Shown: one piece after another, positions 35,137-43,795 of the stretch
Position numbering within the stretch: the first letter of the stretch is position 1
Layout: the number at the start of each line of letters is the position of its first letter
Made by a program: the position numbers and the translations under genes
NCBI GenBank assembly: GCA_035249905.1
Contig: DATFFT010000032.1
Location: forward strand, 1 to 64,000
From: JAOUEA01 sp035249905
GTDB lineage: Bacteria > Actinomycetota > UBA4738 > HRBIN12
Length of the DNA: 64,000 nucleotides
Direction: 5' to 3'
Notes under the pieces: model-generated
What the model was told of the DNA's origin: nothing
Databases searched by the model: none
The model's input: only the letters and a program-made list of their open reading frames with translations

Positions 35137-35933
35137 CCGAACCCGTCCTGCCCCTATCGGGCGCGTCGTTCGGCGCGAACCCGAGCTTCGTCGACCTGCT
35201 CCGCGACGCCCGGCCCGGCGAGCTCGCCCATCTCCGACAGACCGTTTCGACCGAGATGGCGGCGGGCGTGCCGCATGGCACCACGGTGCTGGGGCTGATC
35301 TACGCCGACGGGGTGCTCGTCGCCGGCGACCGACGGGCGACGGCCGGGTACACGATCGCCGACGACACGATGCAGAAGGTGTTCCCCGCCGATGACTACT
35401 CGGCGATCGCGATCGCGGGAGCCGCAGGCATGGCGGTCGAGCTGGTTCGGTTGTTCCAGCTCGAGCTCGAGCACTACGAGAAGCTCACCGGCGACCGGCT
35501 CTCGTTGGAGGGCAAGGCCAACAGGCTCGCCCAGCTCATCCGGCAGAACTTCCCGCTCGCGATGCAGGGGCTCGTCGTGGTGCCGCTGTTCGGCGGGTTC
35601 GACGAACGCCGCGACGCGGGACGGCTCTTCTACTACGACGCGACCGGGGGCCGGTGGGAGGAAGACGACTACCAGGCCACGGGCTCGGGCAGTCAGCCGG
35701 CGAAGAACTCCCTGAAGAAGCGTTGGCGAGATGGTCTGCCGCGAGACGAGGCGATCAGGGTGGCGGTCGAAGCGCTGCTCGACGCCTCCGAAGACGACGT
35801 CGCGACCGGCGGACCGAGCGTCTACCGAGGCATCTACCCGAACCTGCTGGCGGTCTCCGTCGGGGGCGCCGACGAGGTGCCCGAAGCGGAGGTCGAGGCC
35901 GCGGTGAACGCCGTGCTCGAGGAGCGCGCCTGA
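35133..35933 (+). CDS. prcB: 20S proteasome beta subunit PrcB
   Basis: Catalytic subunit, 266 residues. A 49-residue propeptide is removed at HG/TTVLG to expose Thr50 as nucleophile. Supporting active-site residues are the Asp in AGDRRAT and the Lys in TMQKVF. GAAGMAVEL and GGPSVYRGIYPN are typical of actinobacterial beta subunits. Translationally coupled to pup upstream and to prcA downstream (TGATG). Confidence 0.96.
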   Translation: MTEPVLPLSGASFGANPSFVDLLRDARPGELAHLRQTVSTEMAAGVPHGTTVLGLIYADGVLVAGDRRATAGYTIADDTMQKVFPADDYSAIAIAGAAGMAVELVRLFQLELEHYEKLTGDRLSLEGKANRLAQLIRQNFPLAMQGLVVVPLFGGFDERRDAGRLFYYDATGGRWEEDDYQATGSGSQPAKNSLKKRWRDGLPRDEAIRVAVEALLDASEDDVATGGPSVYRGIYPNLLAVSVGGADEVPEAEVEAAVNAVLEERA

Positions 35934-36619
35934 TGTCGTTCATGCCCTACGTCGCACCCGAGCAGATGATGAAGGACCGCTCGGAGTACGCGCACAAGGG
36001 CATCGCGCGCGGACGTTCGGTGATCGGCCTCGAGTACGCCGACGGCCTGCTGTTCATCGCCGAGAACCCCAGCGCGTCGTTGCACAAGATCAGCGAGATC
36101 TACGATCGCATCGCGTTCGCCGGCGTCGGGAAGTACAGCGAGTTCGAGGACCTGCGCATCGCCGGTATCCGACTGGCAGATCTCCGTGGATTCTCCTACG
36201 GCCGTGAGGACGTGAAGGCTCGCGACCTGGCCAACGCCTACAGCCAGGCCCTGTCGACGATCTTCACCCAGCAGATGAAGCCGTACGAGGTCGAGATCCT
36301 CGTCGGGGAGGTCGACGGCGACGCCTCAGGCACGGCGATCTACCACATCCTGTTCGACGGCTCGGTGACCGACGAGCACGGATTCATCGCGATGGGGGGC
36401 CATGAGGAGGATCTGACCGGATCGCTCCGCGACCGGTTCCAGGCCGGATGGGATCTGGCGACGGCCGTGAAGACCGCGGCCGAGGTGTTGGGGTCGCCCG
36501 ACGGCCGCACGATCGAAGCGGGCTCGATCGAAGCCGGGGTCCTCGACCGCACCAGGACCCAACGCCGCAAGTTCCGTCGCCTCGAGGAGCCCGAGATCGC
36601 CCAGCTGCTCGCAGGCTGA
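35933..36619 (+). CDS. prcA: 20S proteasome alpha subunit PrcA
   Basis: Structural ring subunit, 228 residues. The N-terminal gating peptide (MSFMPYVAPEQMMKDRSEYAHKG) and RGRSVIGLEYADGLLF are diagnostic. The surface pockets for the Mpa C-terminal tail are formed between alpha subunits. The ATG shares its A with the prcB TGA. Confidence 0.95.
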   Translation: MSFMPYVAPEQMMKDRSEYAHKGIARGRSVIGLEYADGLLFIAENPSASLHKISEIYDRIAFAGVGKYSEFEDLRIAGIRLADLRGFSYGREDVKARDLANAYSQALSTIFTQQMKPYEVEILVGEVDGDASGTAIYHILFDGSVTDEHGFIAMGGHEEDLTGSLRDRFQAGWDLATAVKTAAEVLGSPDGRTIEAGSIEAGVLDRTRTQRRKFRRLEEPEIAQLLAG

Positions 36620-36632
36620 ACCCGATCCGTCC

Positions 36633-36660
36633 TTGTTCCATCTCCGACCCGGCGTAGTCT
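36633..36660 (+). promoter_or_regulatory. pafA promoter (leaderless type)
   Basis: TTGTTC (36633-36638), 16-bp spacer, TAGTCT (36655-36660), then 6 nt to the GTG at 36667. pafA is therefore probably expressed separately from pup-prcBA. Confidence 0.55.
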
Positions 36661-36666
36661 TGCCGG

Positions 36667-38025
36667 GTGGACCGGCGCATCTTCGGGCTCGAGAACGAAT
36701 ACGGCGTCACCTGCACCTTCCGAGGGCAGCGGCGCCTCTCGCCCGACGAGGTCGCCCGCTACCTGTTCCGCCGGGTGGTGCACTGGGGGCGCTCGTCGAA
36801 CGTGTTCCTCGAGAACGGAGCCCGGCTCTACCTCGACGTCGGATCTCACCCCGAATACGCCACCCCCGAATGCGACGCCGTGAAGGAGGTCGTCGCTCAC
36901 GACAAGGCGGGGGAGCGGATCCTCGAGGCCCTGCTGGGAGCTGCGGAGATGCGGCTGCACGAGGAAGGCATCTCCGGGCAGGTCTACCTGTTCAAGAACA
37001 ACACCGACTCGGCCGGCAACAGCTACGGCTGCCACGAGAACTACCTGGTCGGCCGCGACGGCGAGTTCGCGCGCATGGCCGACGTGCTGATCCCGTTCTT
37101 CGTGACGCGGCAGATCTGGTGCGGCGCCGGGAAGGTGCTCCACGGGCCTCGGGGGGCTCAGTTCTGTATCGCACAGCGCGCCGAGCACATCTGGGAAGGC
37201 GTCTCGAGCGCGACCACCCGTTCCCGCCCGATCATCAACACACGCGACGAGCCGCACGCCGATGCGGAGCGCTTCCGGCGCCTCCACGTCATCGTGGGCG
37301 ACTCGAACATGAGCGAATGGACCACGTTCATGAAGGTCGGCATCACCGACCTCGTGCTGCGCATGGTCGAGGGCAACACGGTGATGCGCGACCTCTCCCT
37401 CGAGAACCCGATCAGGGCCATCCGCGAGATCAGCCACGACACGTCGTGCACACGCACGGTGAAGCTCGCGAACGGCCGTGAGCTCTCGGCGATCGAGATG
37501 CAGGTCGAGTACTTCGAGAAGACCGAGCGGTTCATCGAACGCCGCGGAGCCGATGAGGTCTCGAAGGTGCTGCTCCGCGAGTGGCGCGAGGCGCTCGACG
37601 CCCTGATCGACGGCGAGCCCGAACGGTTGGTGCGCAAGGTCGACTGGGTGACGAAGAAGGCGATGATCGAGCGCTACATGGCCAAGCACGACCTCTCGCT
37701 CGCCTCGCCTCGGATCGCACTGCTCGATCTCAGCTACCACGACGTGAACAGATCCCGCGGTCTCTACTACCTGCTCGAGAAGGCCGGCAAGGCCGAGCGC
37801 GTGGCCACCGACGCTCAGGTGAACCTGGCGATGCGTGAGCCCCCGCAGACGACGAGGGCGAAGCTGCGCGGCGACTTCATCAAGCAGGCGAAGGCGAAGC
37901 GCAGGGACTACACCGTCGACTGGGTGCACCTGAAGCTGAACGACCAGGCTCAGCGCACCGTGCTCTGCAAGGATCCGTTCCGCAGCGTCGACGAGCGCGT
38001 CGAGCAGTTGATCTCCCACATGTGA
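36667..38025 (+). CDS. pafA: Pup-protein ligase PafA
   Basis: Joins the C-terminal Glu of Pup to substrate lysines using ATP. 452 residues. GLENEYGVTC near the start, LYLDVGSHPEYATPEC with the catalytic Asp, FKNNTDSAGNSYGCHENY, INTRDEPHAD. It lacks the Dop loop. C-terminal domain ends VDERVEQLISHM, which contacts the Pup N-terminal side. Paralogue of dop at 33365. Confidence 0.96.
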   Translation: MDRRIFGLENEYGVTCTFRGQRRLSPDEVARYLFRRVVHWGRSSNVFLENGARLYLDVGSHPEYATPECDAVKEVVAHDKAGERILEALLGAAEMRLHEEGISGQVYLFKNNTDSAGNSYGCHENYLVGRDGEFARMADVLIPFFVTRQIWCGAGKVLHGPRGAQFCIAQRAEHIWEGVSSATTRSRPIINTRDEPHADAERFRRLHVIVGDSNMSEWTTFMKVGITDLVLRMVEGNTVMRDLSLENPIRAIREISHDTSCTRTVKLANGRELSAIEMQVEYFEKTERFIERRGADEVSKVLLREWREALDALIDGEPERLVRKVDWVTKKAMIERYMAKHDLSLASPRIALLDLSYHDVNRSRGLYYLLEKAGKAERVATDAQVNLAMREPPQTTRAKLRGDFIKQAKAKRRDYTVDWVHLKLNDQAQRTVLCKDPFRSVDERVEQLISHM

Positions 38026-38044
38026 CGACGGTCCACCGCGGCGA

Positions 38045-38863
38045 TCAGACGTAGCGTCGGATCAGTCCTTCGATGAACGGGTTCAGCGTCTCGTGGGCAT
38101 GGCCGTAGATCGATCCGTGCCCCATCGCATCGAAGAGGTGGTACTCAGCGTTCGCGGCTATCTCGGCGAGCTCGAGCCCGTCCTGGGGCGGCGCCTGCAC
38201 GTCCTCGGTGAACGCCATCACGTGCATCGGCACGTGGCAGGTCGGAAGCGCGTCGCGTTGATCGAACCGCAGGGATGCGTCCCATTGCGGGATCAGCGAT
38301 GTCTCGTTCTCGCCGGACTCCATCCAGGTGAGCAACCGGTCGCGCAGCATCGGCCACGCCACGCGATCGCCGAGCACGCGAGCGGGATACAGCATCGCCG
38401 CGTAGTGGGTGGCGCCCATCAGCCCCTCGAGCCGGCCCCCAGCCTTGCGGAAATCGATCTCCGCCTCCTGGAAATCCCACCCCCAACCGGTGCACCACGC
38501 GCCGGTGCCCATCACCACCGCGCACCGGACGAGCTCCGGGAAGTCGATGCAGATCTGCTGGGCGATCGCCGAGCCGAACGACAGCCCCACCAAGGCGACC
38601 GGGGGCTCGCACACCTCCGCGATCAGCTCGGCGGCGTCACGGGCGAAGTCCTCGATCGGCCACGGCATCGGCCGATCGCACGACGTGCCGCCGATGCCGC
38701 GGTTGTCGAACGTGGTATTGCGGAACGACCGCTCGAAGTGCGGCATCTGGAAGGGATGCCAGTCGCTGCCGGGGCTCCCTCCACCGGCCACCCAGACGAT
38801 GTCCGGACCCTCCCCGAAGCGGTCGTAGTGCATCGTCGCTTGCGATCCCCGGAACGTCGTCAC
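38045..38863 (-). CDS. Alpha/beta hydrolase
   Basis: 272 residues. Oxyanion region AGGGSPGSDW, nucleophile elbow GLSFGSAIA, candidate acid FTEDVQAP and catalytic His in AMGHGSIYGHA. Resembles esterase or haloalkane-dehalogenase-like members; substrate unknown. GAAGGAG lies 11 nt before the GTG. It is convergent with pafA (19-nt gap) and, with the next two minus-strand genes, splits pafA from pafBC, which are adjacent in mycobacteria. Confidence 0.85.
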   Translation of the reverse strand: MTTFRGSQATMHYDRFGEGPDIVWVAGGGSPGSDWHPFQMPHFERSFRNTTFDNRGIGGTSCDRPMPWPIEDFARDAAELIAEVCEPPVALVGLSFGSAIAQQICIDFPELVRCAVVMGTGAWCTGWGWDFQEAEIDFRKAGGRLEGLMGATHYAAMLYPARVLGDRVAWPMLRDRLLTWMESGENETSLIPQWDASLRFDQRDALPTCHVPMHVMAFTEDVQAPPQDGLELAEIAANAEYHLFDAMGHGSIYGHAHETLNPFIEGLIRRYV

Positions 38864-38879
38864 CAGCCGCTCGTCTCCT

Positions 38880-39128
38880 TCAGATCCCGTCCAGCAGCGT
38901 CAGGACCGTCGCGGCTCCCAGACCGAGGCCCGCGGCACCCAGCCCCCGGAGCGCAGGTGCCGCTCCATCACGCGCAGCCGCACGGCGCCGTAGGTCAAGA
39001 GGAACACCCCGAGGGAGCCTGTAGCCGACCCCGAGCCAGCGGTAGACGGCTCGATCCTCGTCGAGGAACGTGCGGCGAGACGCGTCCTTCCGTCCGTCGA
39101 CCCATCGCTCACCGGCGCATCGTGGCAC
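38880..39128 (-). pseudogene. Small membrane protein with two compensating frameshifts
   Basis: One frame gives RRTFLDEDRAVYRWLGVGYR, the next gives LGVFLLTYGAVRLRVMERHL, then the first frame resumes with GLGAAGLGLGAATVLTLLDGI and stops at 38880. Taking one C from a CCC run (about 39013-39015) and adding one G to the GGGGG run (about 38944-38948) makes one continuous two-helix protein. Either a decayed gene or homopolymer errors. Start uncertain. Lies just upstream of the hydrolase on the same strand. Confidence 0.45.
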
Positions 39129-39146
39129 ACCCGAGATGCCGGCGCG

Positions 39147-39791
39147 TCAGCGCCAGCGTCGGTTCCCGGCGGCGATCCGGCCGGCGAGGACGCCGGTGGC
39201 CGAGGCAGCCAGCCCGTTCAGGCCGACGTCCGGCTCGCTCCGCGGGACGAGTCCCGGCCTCGGATCGACCTCGACGACGTGATGCCTCGAGAACAGCCCG
39301 AGGTCTCGAGCCACCATGCGTGTTTCCTCACGCCGGCGGCCTTCGACCGAGGGGATCGCGATGTCGAGATCGATCCAGCAGGTGGCGAGCATCGTTCGAA
39401 CCGTGCGTGGACGTTCGAACGGCAACACCGGGAGCGGCCTGCCCATGAGGGCTCGAGCGGTGACGAGGGCGTCGCCGGCTCCCTCCGGTGCCACGCGCAC
39501 CAGGAGCACGTCGGCCGTCCGGGCGGCGTCGAGCACGGCGGCGCCCAGACCGCCCGGCGAGGCGTCGACGGTTCCCACGACGGCGTCTCCGGAGCGGGCC
39601 GCGCCCGCTTCCACGAGCGGCGCGACCTCCTGCGAGATGAACACCACCACGGGCGAGCCGCGGAGGCCACCGGGCTCGACCTGCCCGATGGAACGGCCCA
39701 GAGGCACCCGGACCTCCCGAGCTTCGACCCCGACCACCACCTCGGCGACCGCCTCGAAGGAGCCGTCGGCTCGAGCCTCGACGCGGATCAT
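39147..39791 (-). CDS. Hypothetical protein, divergent from pafB
   Basis: 214 residues, soluble. Alternating hydrophobic strands and Gly/Ala-rich turns (SPVVVFISQEVAPLVEAGAA, GDAVVGTVDASPGGLGAAVL, ADVLLVRVAPEGAG) suggest an alpha/beta fold; no motif I can name. GGGGAG precedes the ATG at 39791. The opposite strand also has open frames here, but the minus-strand protein has the better composition and a Shine-Dalgarno. Confidence 0.5.
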   Translation of the reverse strand: MIRVEARADGSFEAVAEVVVGVEAREVRVPLGRSIGQVEPGGLRGSPVVVFISQEVAPLVEAGAARSGDAVVGTVDASPGGLGAAVLDAARTADVLLVRVAPEGAGDALVTARALMGRPLPVLPFERPRTVRTMLATCWIDLDIAIPSVEGRRREETRMVARDLGLFSRHHVVEVDPRPGLVPRSEPDVGLNGLAASATGVLAGRIAAGNRRWR

Positions 39792-39836
39792 GCAGCTCCC
39801 CGGCCGGTCGACATGGCGAGGCTATGATGCCCGACG

Positions 39837-40799
39837 ATGACGGGCGACGAACGCATGGAGCCGCTCGAGAGGCTGCTGAACCTCGTGGGTCTCCTGCTCG
39901 AGACGTCGACACCGCTCACGTTCGAACAGATCCGCGACACGCTCGATGCCTACCGGGCCGACAACGTCGACAGCGCGAAGCGCATGTTCGAACGCGACAA
40001 GGACCAGCTGCGCGAGTTCGGGATCCCACTGCGGCTCGTCGATACCGACGTCTGGGGCACGGAGCAGGGCTACATCATCCCGAAGGATGAGTACTACCTG
40101 CCCGAGATCGCCTTCACACCCGAGGAGCTGGGAGCGCTGCTGGTGGCGGCGCAGAGCGGCGGCCAGGACACACGGGCCGAGCAAGCCGCCCGCAAGCTCC
40201 TGTACGGAGCCGACGGGGGCGTGCTGGCGGGCCTCGCCGGAGGGCCCCTGGCGTCGGGATCCGACGCTCGGAGCGCACTGGTCCTCGACTGCGCCGACGC
40301 TGCGCAACGACGACGTCGGATCCGGTTCGGCTATCGCACGTCGCAGGGCGAGCACGGCAGCCGCACGGTCGATGCGTTCGCGATGGTCTTCCGGGGGGGT
40401 CACTGGTACCTGGTCGGACACGACGGCGACCGCGACGACGTGCGGGCCTTCCGGCTGTCCCGATTCACCGGTGACGTCGAAGATCTCGGCGAAGGCCGCC
40501 GACCGCCCGATGCGTTCCGAGCCGCCGACCACGTGCAGGCCGGAGCATGGACCGCCGCGGCCGAGGACCACGCCGAGGTCGCGTTCTCAGCCGAGGTGGC
40601 ATGGTGGGCCGTGGGGTCGTTCGCCGGCGCTCGGGAGGAACGCGTCGAGGACGACGGCTGGGTCGTGGTCGACATCCCGATGGCCGATCCCGGGCTGCTG
40701 GCCTCGCTCCTGTTGCAGTTCGGTCCGGATGCCGTCGTTCTGGCGCCCGAGGTGCTGCGTGACGAGGTCGTCGGCCGCCTGGAGTCGGTCGGTGGCTGA
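39837..40799 (+). CDS. pafB: WYL-domain transcriptional regulator PafB
   Basis: 320 residues. Winged-helix N-terminus (LERLLNLVGLLLETSTPLTF, then the wing), then a WYL domain with RRRIRFGYRTS and the signature FRGGHWYLVGHDGDRDDVRAFRLSR. In mycobacteria PafB and PafC form a heterodimer that activates DNA-damage genes independently of LexA. TATGAT (39823-39828) ends 8 nt before the ATG, a leaderless-type start. Overlaps pafC by 8 nt. Confidence 0.93.
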   Translation: MTGDERMEPLERLLNLVGLLLETSTPLTFEQIRDTLDAYRADNVDSAKRMFERDKDQLREFGIPLRLVDTDVWGTEQGYIIPKDEYYLPEIAFTPEELGALLVAAQSGGQDTRAEQAARKLLYGADGGVLAGLAGGPLASGSDARSALVLDCADAAQRRRRIRFGYRTSQGEHGSRTVDAFAMVFRGGHWYLVGHDGDRDDVRAFRLSRFTGDVEDLGEGRRPPDAFRAADHVQAGAWTAAAEDHAEVAFSAEVAWWAVGSFAGAREERVEDDGWVVVDIPMADPGLLASLLLQFGPDAVVLAPEVLRDEVVGRLESVGG

Positions 40800-41763
40800 G
40801 ACCCGGCGAGCCAACCCCCCGAGGACCGCGGACCGGCTCGGCCGGATGCTCGTCATCGTGCCGTACGTGGTTCGGCACCCCGGCTGCTCGCTCGGCGAGG
40901 TGGCCTCGCTGTTCTCGGTGAAGCCCGAACAGTTGCGGCGTGACCTCGACCTCCTGTTCCTGTCGGGCCTGCCGCCCTACGGACCCGGCGATCTGATCGA
41001 CGTCGAGGTCGACGAGGACGATCGCATCTGGATCACGATGGCCGACCACTTCTCGCGGCCGCTGCGCCTCAGCCGTTCGGAAGCGCTCGCCCTCACGCTG
41101 CGTTCGGCCGAGCTGCTCGCGACGCCCGGGCTCCCGGAGGCGCCGGCGTTGTCAGGCGCGCTCCGGAAGCTCCGAGAGGCGCTCGGCCCCGAAACGGCCG
41201 GCAGTGACGACGCGATCGAGACCGCGGAAGCGGGCAGGCCCCCCGAGCATCTGGAGCGCCTCCGGCGGGCGGCTCGGGAGCACGAGCGCATCACGATCGA
41301 GTATTTCGCGGGGTCGACCGGGTCCTGGACCACCCGTGACGTCGAACCGGAGGAGGTCTTCTCGGCGATGGGGAACTGGTACGTCGCGGCCTGGGACGCG
41401 GGGGCGGGCGACGAGCGCCTCTTCCGGGCCGACCGCATCCGGTCGGTCGCGGGCACCGGAGCGCGCTTCGAGCCGCGAGGGCTGGAGGGTGCGGGTCGAG
41501 CCCTGTTCAGGGCCACCGGAGACGAGGTCCGTGTCAGGCTGCGCCTGCGGCCGGGCGCCAGGTGGATCGCGGAGTACTACATCACCGAGCACCCCGTCGA
41601 GCACGACGATGGATCCCTCGAGGTCACGCTTCCAACGGCACGGCTGGGATGGGTTGCGGCGCTGCTTCTTCGAGTCGGCAACGACGCAGAGGTCATCGCC
41701 CCGGCGGAGGCGGCCGACGCCGTCTCCGACCTCGCCCGCCGGACGCTCGGGCACTACCGCTGA
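40792..41763 (+). CDS. pafC: WYL-domain transcriptional regulator PafC
   Basis: 323 residues, paralogue and partner of PafB. Helix-turn-helix RMLVIVPYVVRHPGCSLGE, middle region with LSRSEALALTLRSAELLA, WYL domain with ITIEYFAGSTGSW and FSAMGNWYVAAWDAGAGDERLFRADRI split over positions 41290-41445. GTG 40792 lies inside the end of pafB, so the two are co-translated. With dinB/LexA at 18-20 kb the window holds parts of both actinobacterial DNA-damage circuits. Confidence 0.92.
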   Translation: MAETRRANPPRTADRLGRMLVIVPYVVRHPGCSLGEVASLFSVKPEQLRRDLDLLFLSGLPPYGPGDLIDVEVDEDDRIWITMADHFSRPLRLSRSEALALTLRSAELLATPGLPEAPALSGALRKLREALGPETAGSDDAIETAEAGRPPEHLERLRRAAREHERITIEYFAGSTGSWTTRDVEPEEVFSAMGNWYVAAWDAGAGDERLFRADRIRSVAGTGARFEPRGLEGAGRALFRATGDEVRVRLRLRPGARWIAEYYITEHPVEHDDGSLEVTLPTARLGWVAALLLRVGNDAEVIAPAEAADAVSDLARRTLGHYR

Positions 41764-41899
41764 ACCGCCTCCCGGCCTGGTCCGAACGGCTCTCCGATCG
41801 AGCCCGGGGAAGGAGGAAACGCGTGGGTCGACCGGGGTAGCCCCGATCCGGCGCGAGGGCCTCAAGGCGTGCTCGCCCAGGGCCGATAGCACCCTTGAG

Positions 41900-42262
41900 A
41901 TGACAACCATCCGGACAACGTGCCCCAGGTGTGGTGAGGTCGACATGGGCCCCGAGGCGATCATGCTTTCGGTGCGTCAGAGCGGCCGTGAAGGCAGCTA
42001 CCGCTTCACCTGCCCCAACTGTGCCGACGACGTGGAGAAGCGCGCCGATCGCAAGATCGTGGCGTTGCTGGTCTCGGCGGGTGTGGACATCGAACGATCC
42101 GAGAGCGACCAGATGCTCTTCGACGACGAGGATGCCGAACCTCGCGGCGTGATGCCGCAGGGCCCGGTCTTCTCGATCGACGACGTGATCGAGTTCCACT
42201 ACCTGCTCGAGGACGACCGCTACATCGAGGAGTTCCTGGCCTCGAGCGGCGGCGCTTCCTGA
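41900..42262 (+). CDS. Zinc-ribbon protein with acidic C-terminal region
   Basis: 120 residues. Four cysteines as CPRCG and CPNCA about 33 residues apart form a zinc ribbon around LSVRQSGREGSYRFT. The rest is acidic (LFDDEDAEP, IEFHYLLEDD). Could be a small nucleic-acid or RNA-polymerase-binding protein; unproven. ATG 41900 is the first start in frame after pafC. Between pafC and tatA, which are adjacent in mycobacteria. Confidence 0.75.
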   Translation: MTTIRTTCPRCGEVDMGPEAIMLSVRQSGREGSYRFTCPNCADDVEKRADRKIVALLVSAGVDIERSESDQMLFDDEDAEPRGVMPQGPVFSIDDVIEFHYLLEDDRYIEEFLASSGGAS

Positions 42263-42323
42263 CCGCCCGACCCACGACCGATCGAGCTCCGAGGGGCGAT
42301 CTGCCTTCGTGTAGCATCGCCGC

Positions 42324-42533
42324 GTGGACACGTGGCTCGTCGTGTGGTTCGTCATCGGTATCGTCACCACGATCGCCGTTCTGGCGTTCCTGATCGCCTT
42401 GATCCGGCACCTCCTCGTGTTGGGGCGAACCGCGAGGCAGATGCAAGAGGAGCTGTCACCCGTCGTCCGGGAGATCTCGGCGCAAGGCACGAGAGCGAGC
42501 GACCGGGCCGCTCGGCTTGGCCCTCGACGGTAG
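42324..42533 (+). CDS. Small single-helix membrane protein
   Basis: 69 residues with one N-terminal helix (WLVVWFVIGIVTTIAVLAFL) and a charged cytoplasmic tail (RTARQMQEELSPVVREI). TAGCAT (42312-42317), 6 nt, GTG 42324: a textbook leaderless start, which supports expression. Ends just before the tatA promoter. Function unknown. Confidence 0.7.
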   Translation: MDTWLVVWFVIGIVTTIAVLAFLIALIRHLLVLGRTARQMQEELSPVVREISAQGTRASDRAARLGPRR

Positions 42534-42564
42534 GATTGGGCGGGGCACCGCCCCTCCCTGACAG

Positions 42565-42984
42565 ATGCTCAACATCGGACCGCCGGAGCTCATCCTCATC
42601 TTCGTCATCGCCCTCGTGATCGTGGGCCCGCAACGGCTGCCCGAGCTCGCCCGAACGGTCGGGAAGGGGCTGCGTGAGTTCCGGAGGATGCAGGACGAGG
42701 TCAAGGACCTCGTGAACACGGGTATGGGCGACGAGTTCAAGGACACCGCGGCCGAGCTGAAGCGGACGGCTTCCGACCTGAAGAGCGCGACCGACGTGCG
42801 CTCGGCGTTCCGGGAGGATTCCGTTCGCACCAGGCCGCACCGCTCGAGGGGCGATGCGGCCGCCGTGGATCCGTCCCCGGCCACACCGGAACCGAACCCG
42901 GAGGTGTCGGCACCCGAGCCCGATGTCGACCGGACCCCTCCGGCCCCGGCCGCCGAATCGGACGACGTGGGAACCGACGAGTGA
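42565..42984 (+). CDS. tatA: Twin-arginine translocase subunit TatA/TatB
   Basis: 139 residues. A short N-terminal helix (IGPPELILIFVIALVIVGP) with the conserved RLPELARTVGKGLREFRR amphipathic helix. The Pro/Glu-rich 50-residue tail is longer than in minimal TatA. The Glu-Pro and GP-x-RLPEL features fit TatB as well as TatA. A hairpin (GGGCGG/CCGCCC at about 42538-42553) lies between TAGGAT (42531-42536) and the ATG, and no Shine-Dalgarno is visible. tatC follows. Confidence 0.9.
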   Translation: MLNIGPPELILIFVIALVIVGPQRLPELARTVGKGLREFRRMQDEVKDLVNTGMGDEFKDTAAELKRTASDLKSATDVRSAFREDSVRTRPHRSRGDAAAVDPSPATPEPNPEVSAPEPDVDRTPPAPAAESDDVGTDE

Positions 42985-42994
42985 GGCTCGCGCT

Positions 42995-43786
42995 GTGCGG
43001 GTGATCCCGAGGTCCCTTCGTCGCTCGGAGGCCGAACGCACCGGCACGATGTCGGTGATGGAGCACCTCGAGGAGCTCCGCCGACGGATCGTGATCGCCG
43101 GCATCGCGATCCTCGCCGGCGCGATCGTGGGGTGGTTCCTCTACCCGGCCGTGATCGACCTGCTGCGCGACCCCTACTGCCAGTACCTGCGGGAGAACCC
43201 GGAGGTGCGACCGCCGGCCGGCTGCCGGCTCACGATCGTCAGTCCCGTCGACGCGTTCCTGACGAAGCTGAAGATGGTCGGGTTCCTCGGCCTGATCGTG
43301 GCCCTCCCGGTCGTGCTCTATCAACTCTGGGCGTTCATCGTGCCCGGCCTCACGAGTCGGGAGAAGAAGTGGTCGATCCCGTTCATCGTGACCTCGACGT
43401 TGCTGTTCATCCTGGGAGCGGCGTTCTCGCTCTGGACCCTCCCGAAGGCGCTCGACTTCCTGTTGGGGTTCGCCGGATCAGCGGTCGTGCCACTGATCAC
43501 GTTCGACCGGTACCTGGGCTTCGTGACGCTCGTGACGTTGGCGTTCGGTTTGTCGTTCCTGTTCCCCGTGATCCTCGTGTTCCTCGAGGCGGTCGGGGTC
43601 CTGTCGTGGCAGCGCCTGGCGTCGTGGCGCCGTTGGGCGATCCTCGGCATCGCGATCTTCGCGGCGGTGATCACGCCGAGCGGCGACCCGTACACGATGC
43701 TCGCGATGATGATCCCGATGTACGTGTTCTACGAGGCCTCTATCATCATCGGCCGGTTCATGAAGCGCGGCCGAGCGACGGGATAA
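42995..43786 (+). CDS. tatC: Sec-independent protein translocase TatC
   Basis: Core receptor of the Tat export pathway, about 263 residues, six membrane helices. The conserved TMSVMEHLEELRRR opens the protein, and VSPVDAFLTKLK, PVVLYQLWAFIVPGL and ITPSGDPYTMLAMMIPMYVFYE follow. Start choice: GTG 42995 or 43001 gives a 16-18 residue N-terminal extension like that of mycobacterial TatC; ATG 43049 would begin at the conserved motif but has no close Shine-Dalgarno. Confidence 0.93.
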   Translation: MRVIPRSLRRSEAERTGTMSVMEHLEELRRRIVIAGIAILAGAIVGWFLYPAVIDLLRDPYCQYLRENPEVRPPAGCRLTIVSPVDAFLTKLKMVGFLGLIVALPVVLYQLWAFIVPGLTSREKKWSIPFIVTSTLLFILGAAFSLWTLPKALDFLLGFAGSAVVPLITFDRYLGFVTLVTLAFGLSFLFPVILVFLEAVGVLSWQRLASWRRWAILGIAIFAAVITPSGDPYTMLAMMIPMYVFYEASIIIGRFMKRGRATG

Positions 43787-43795
43787 GGGCGGACG

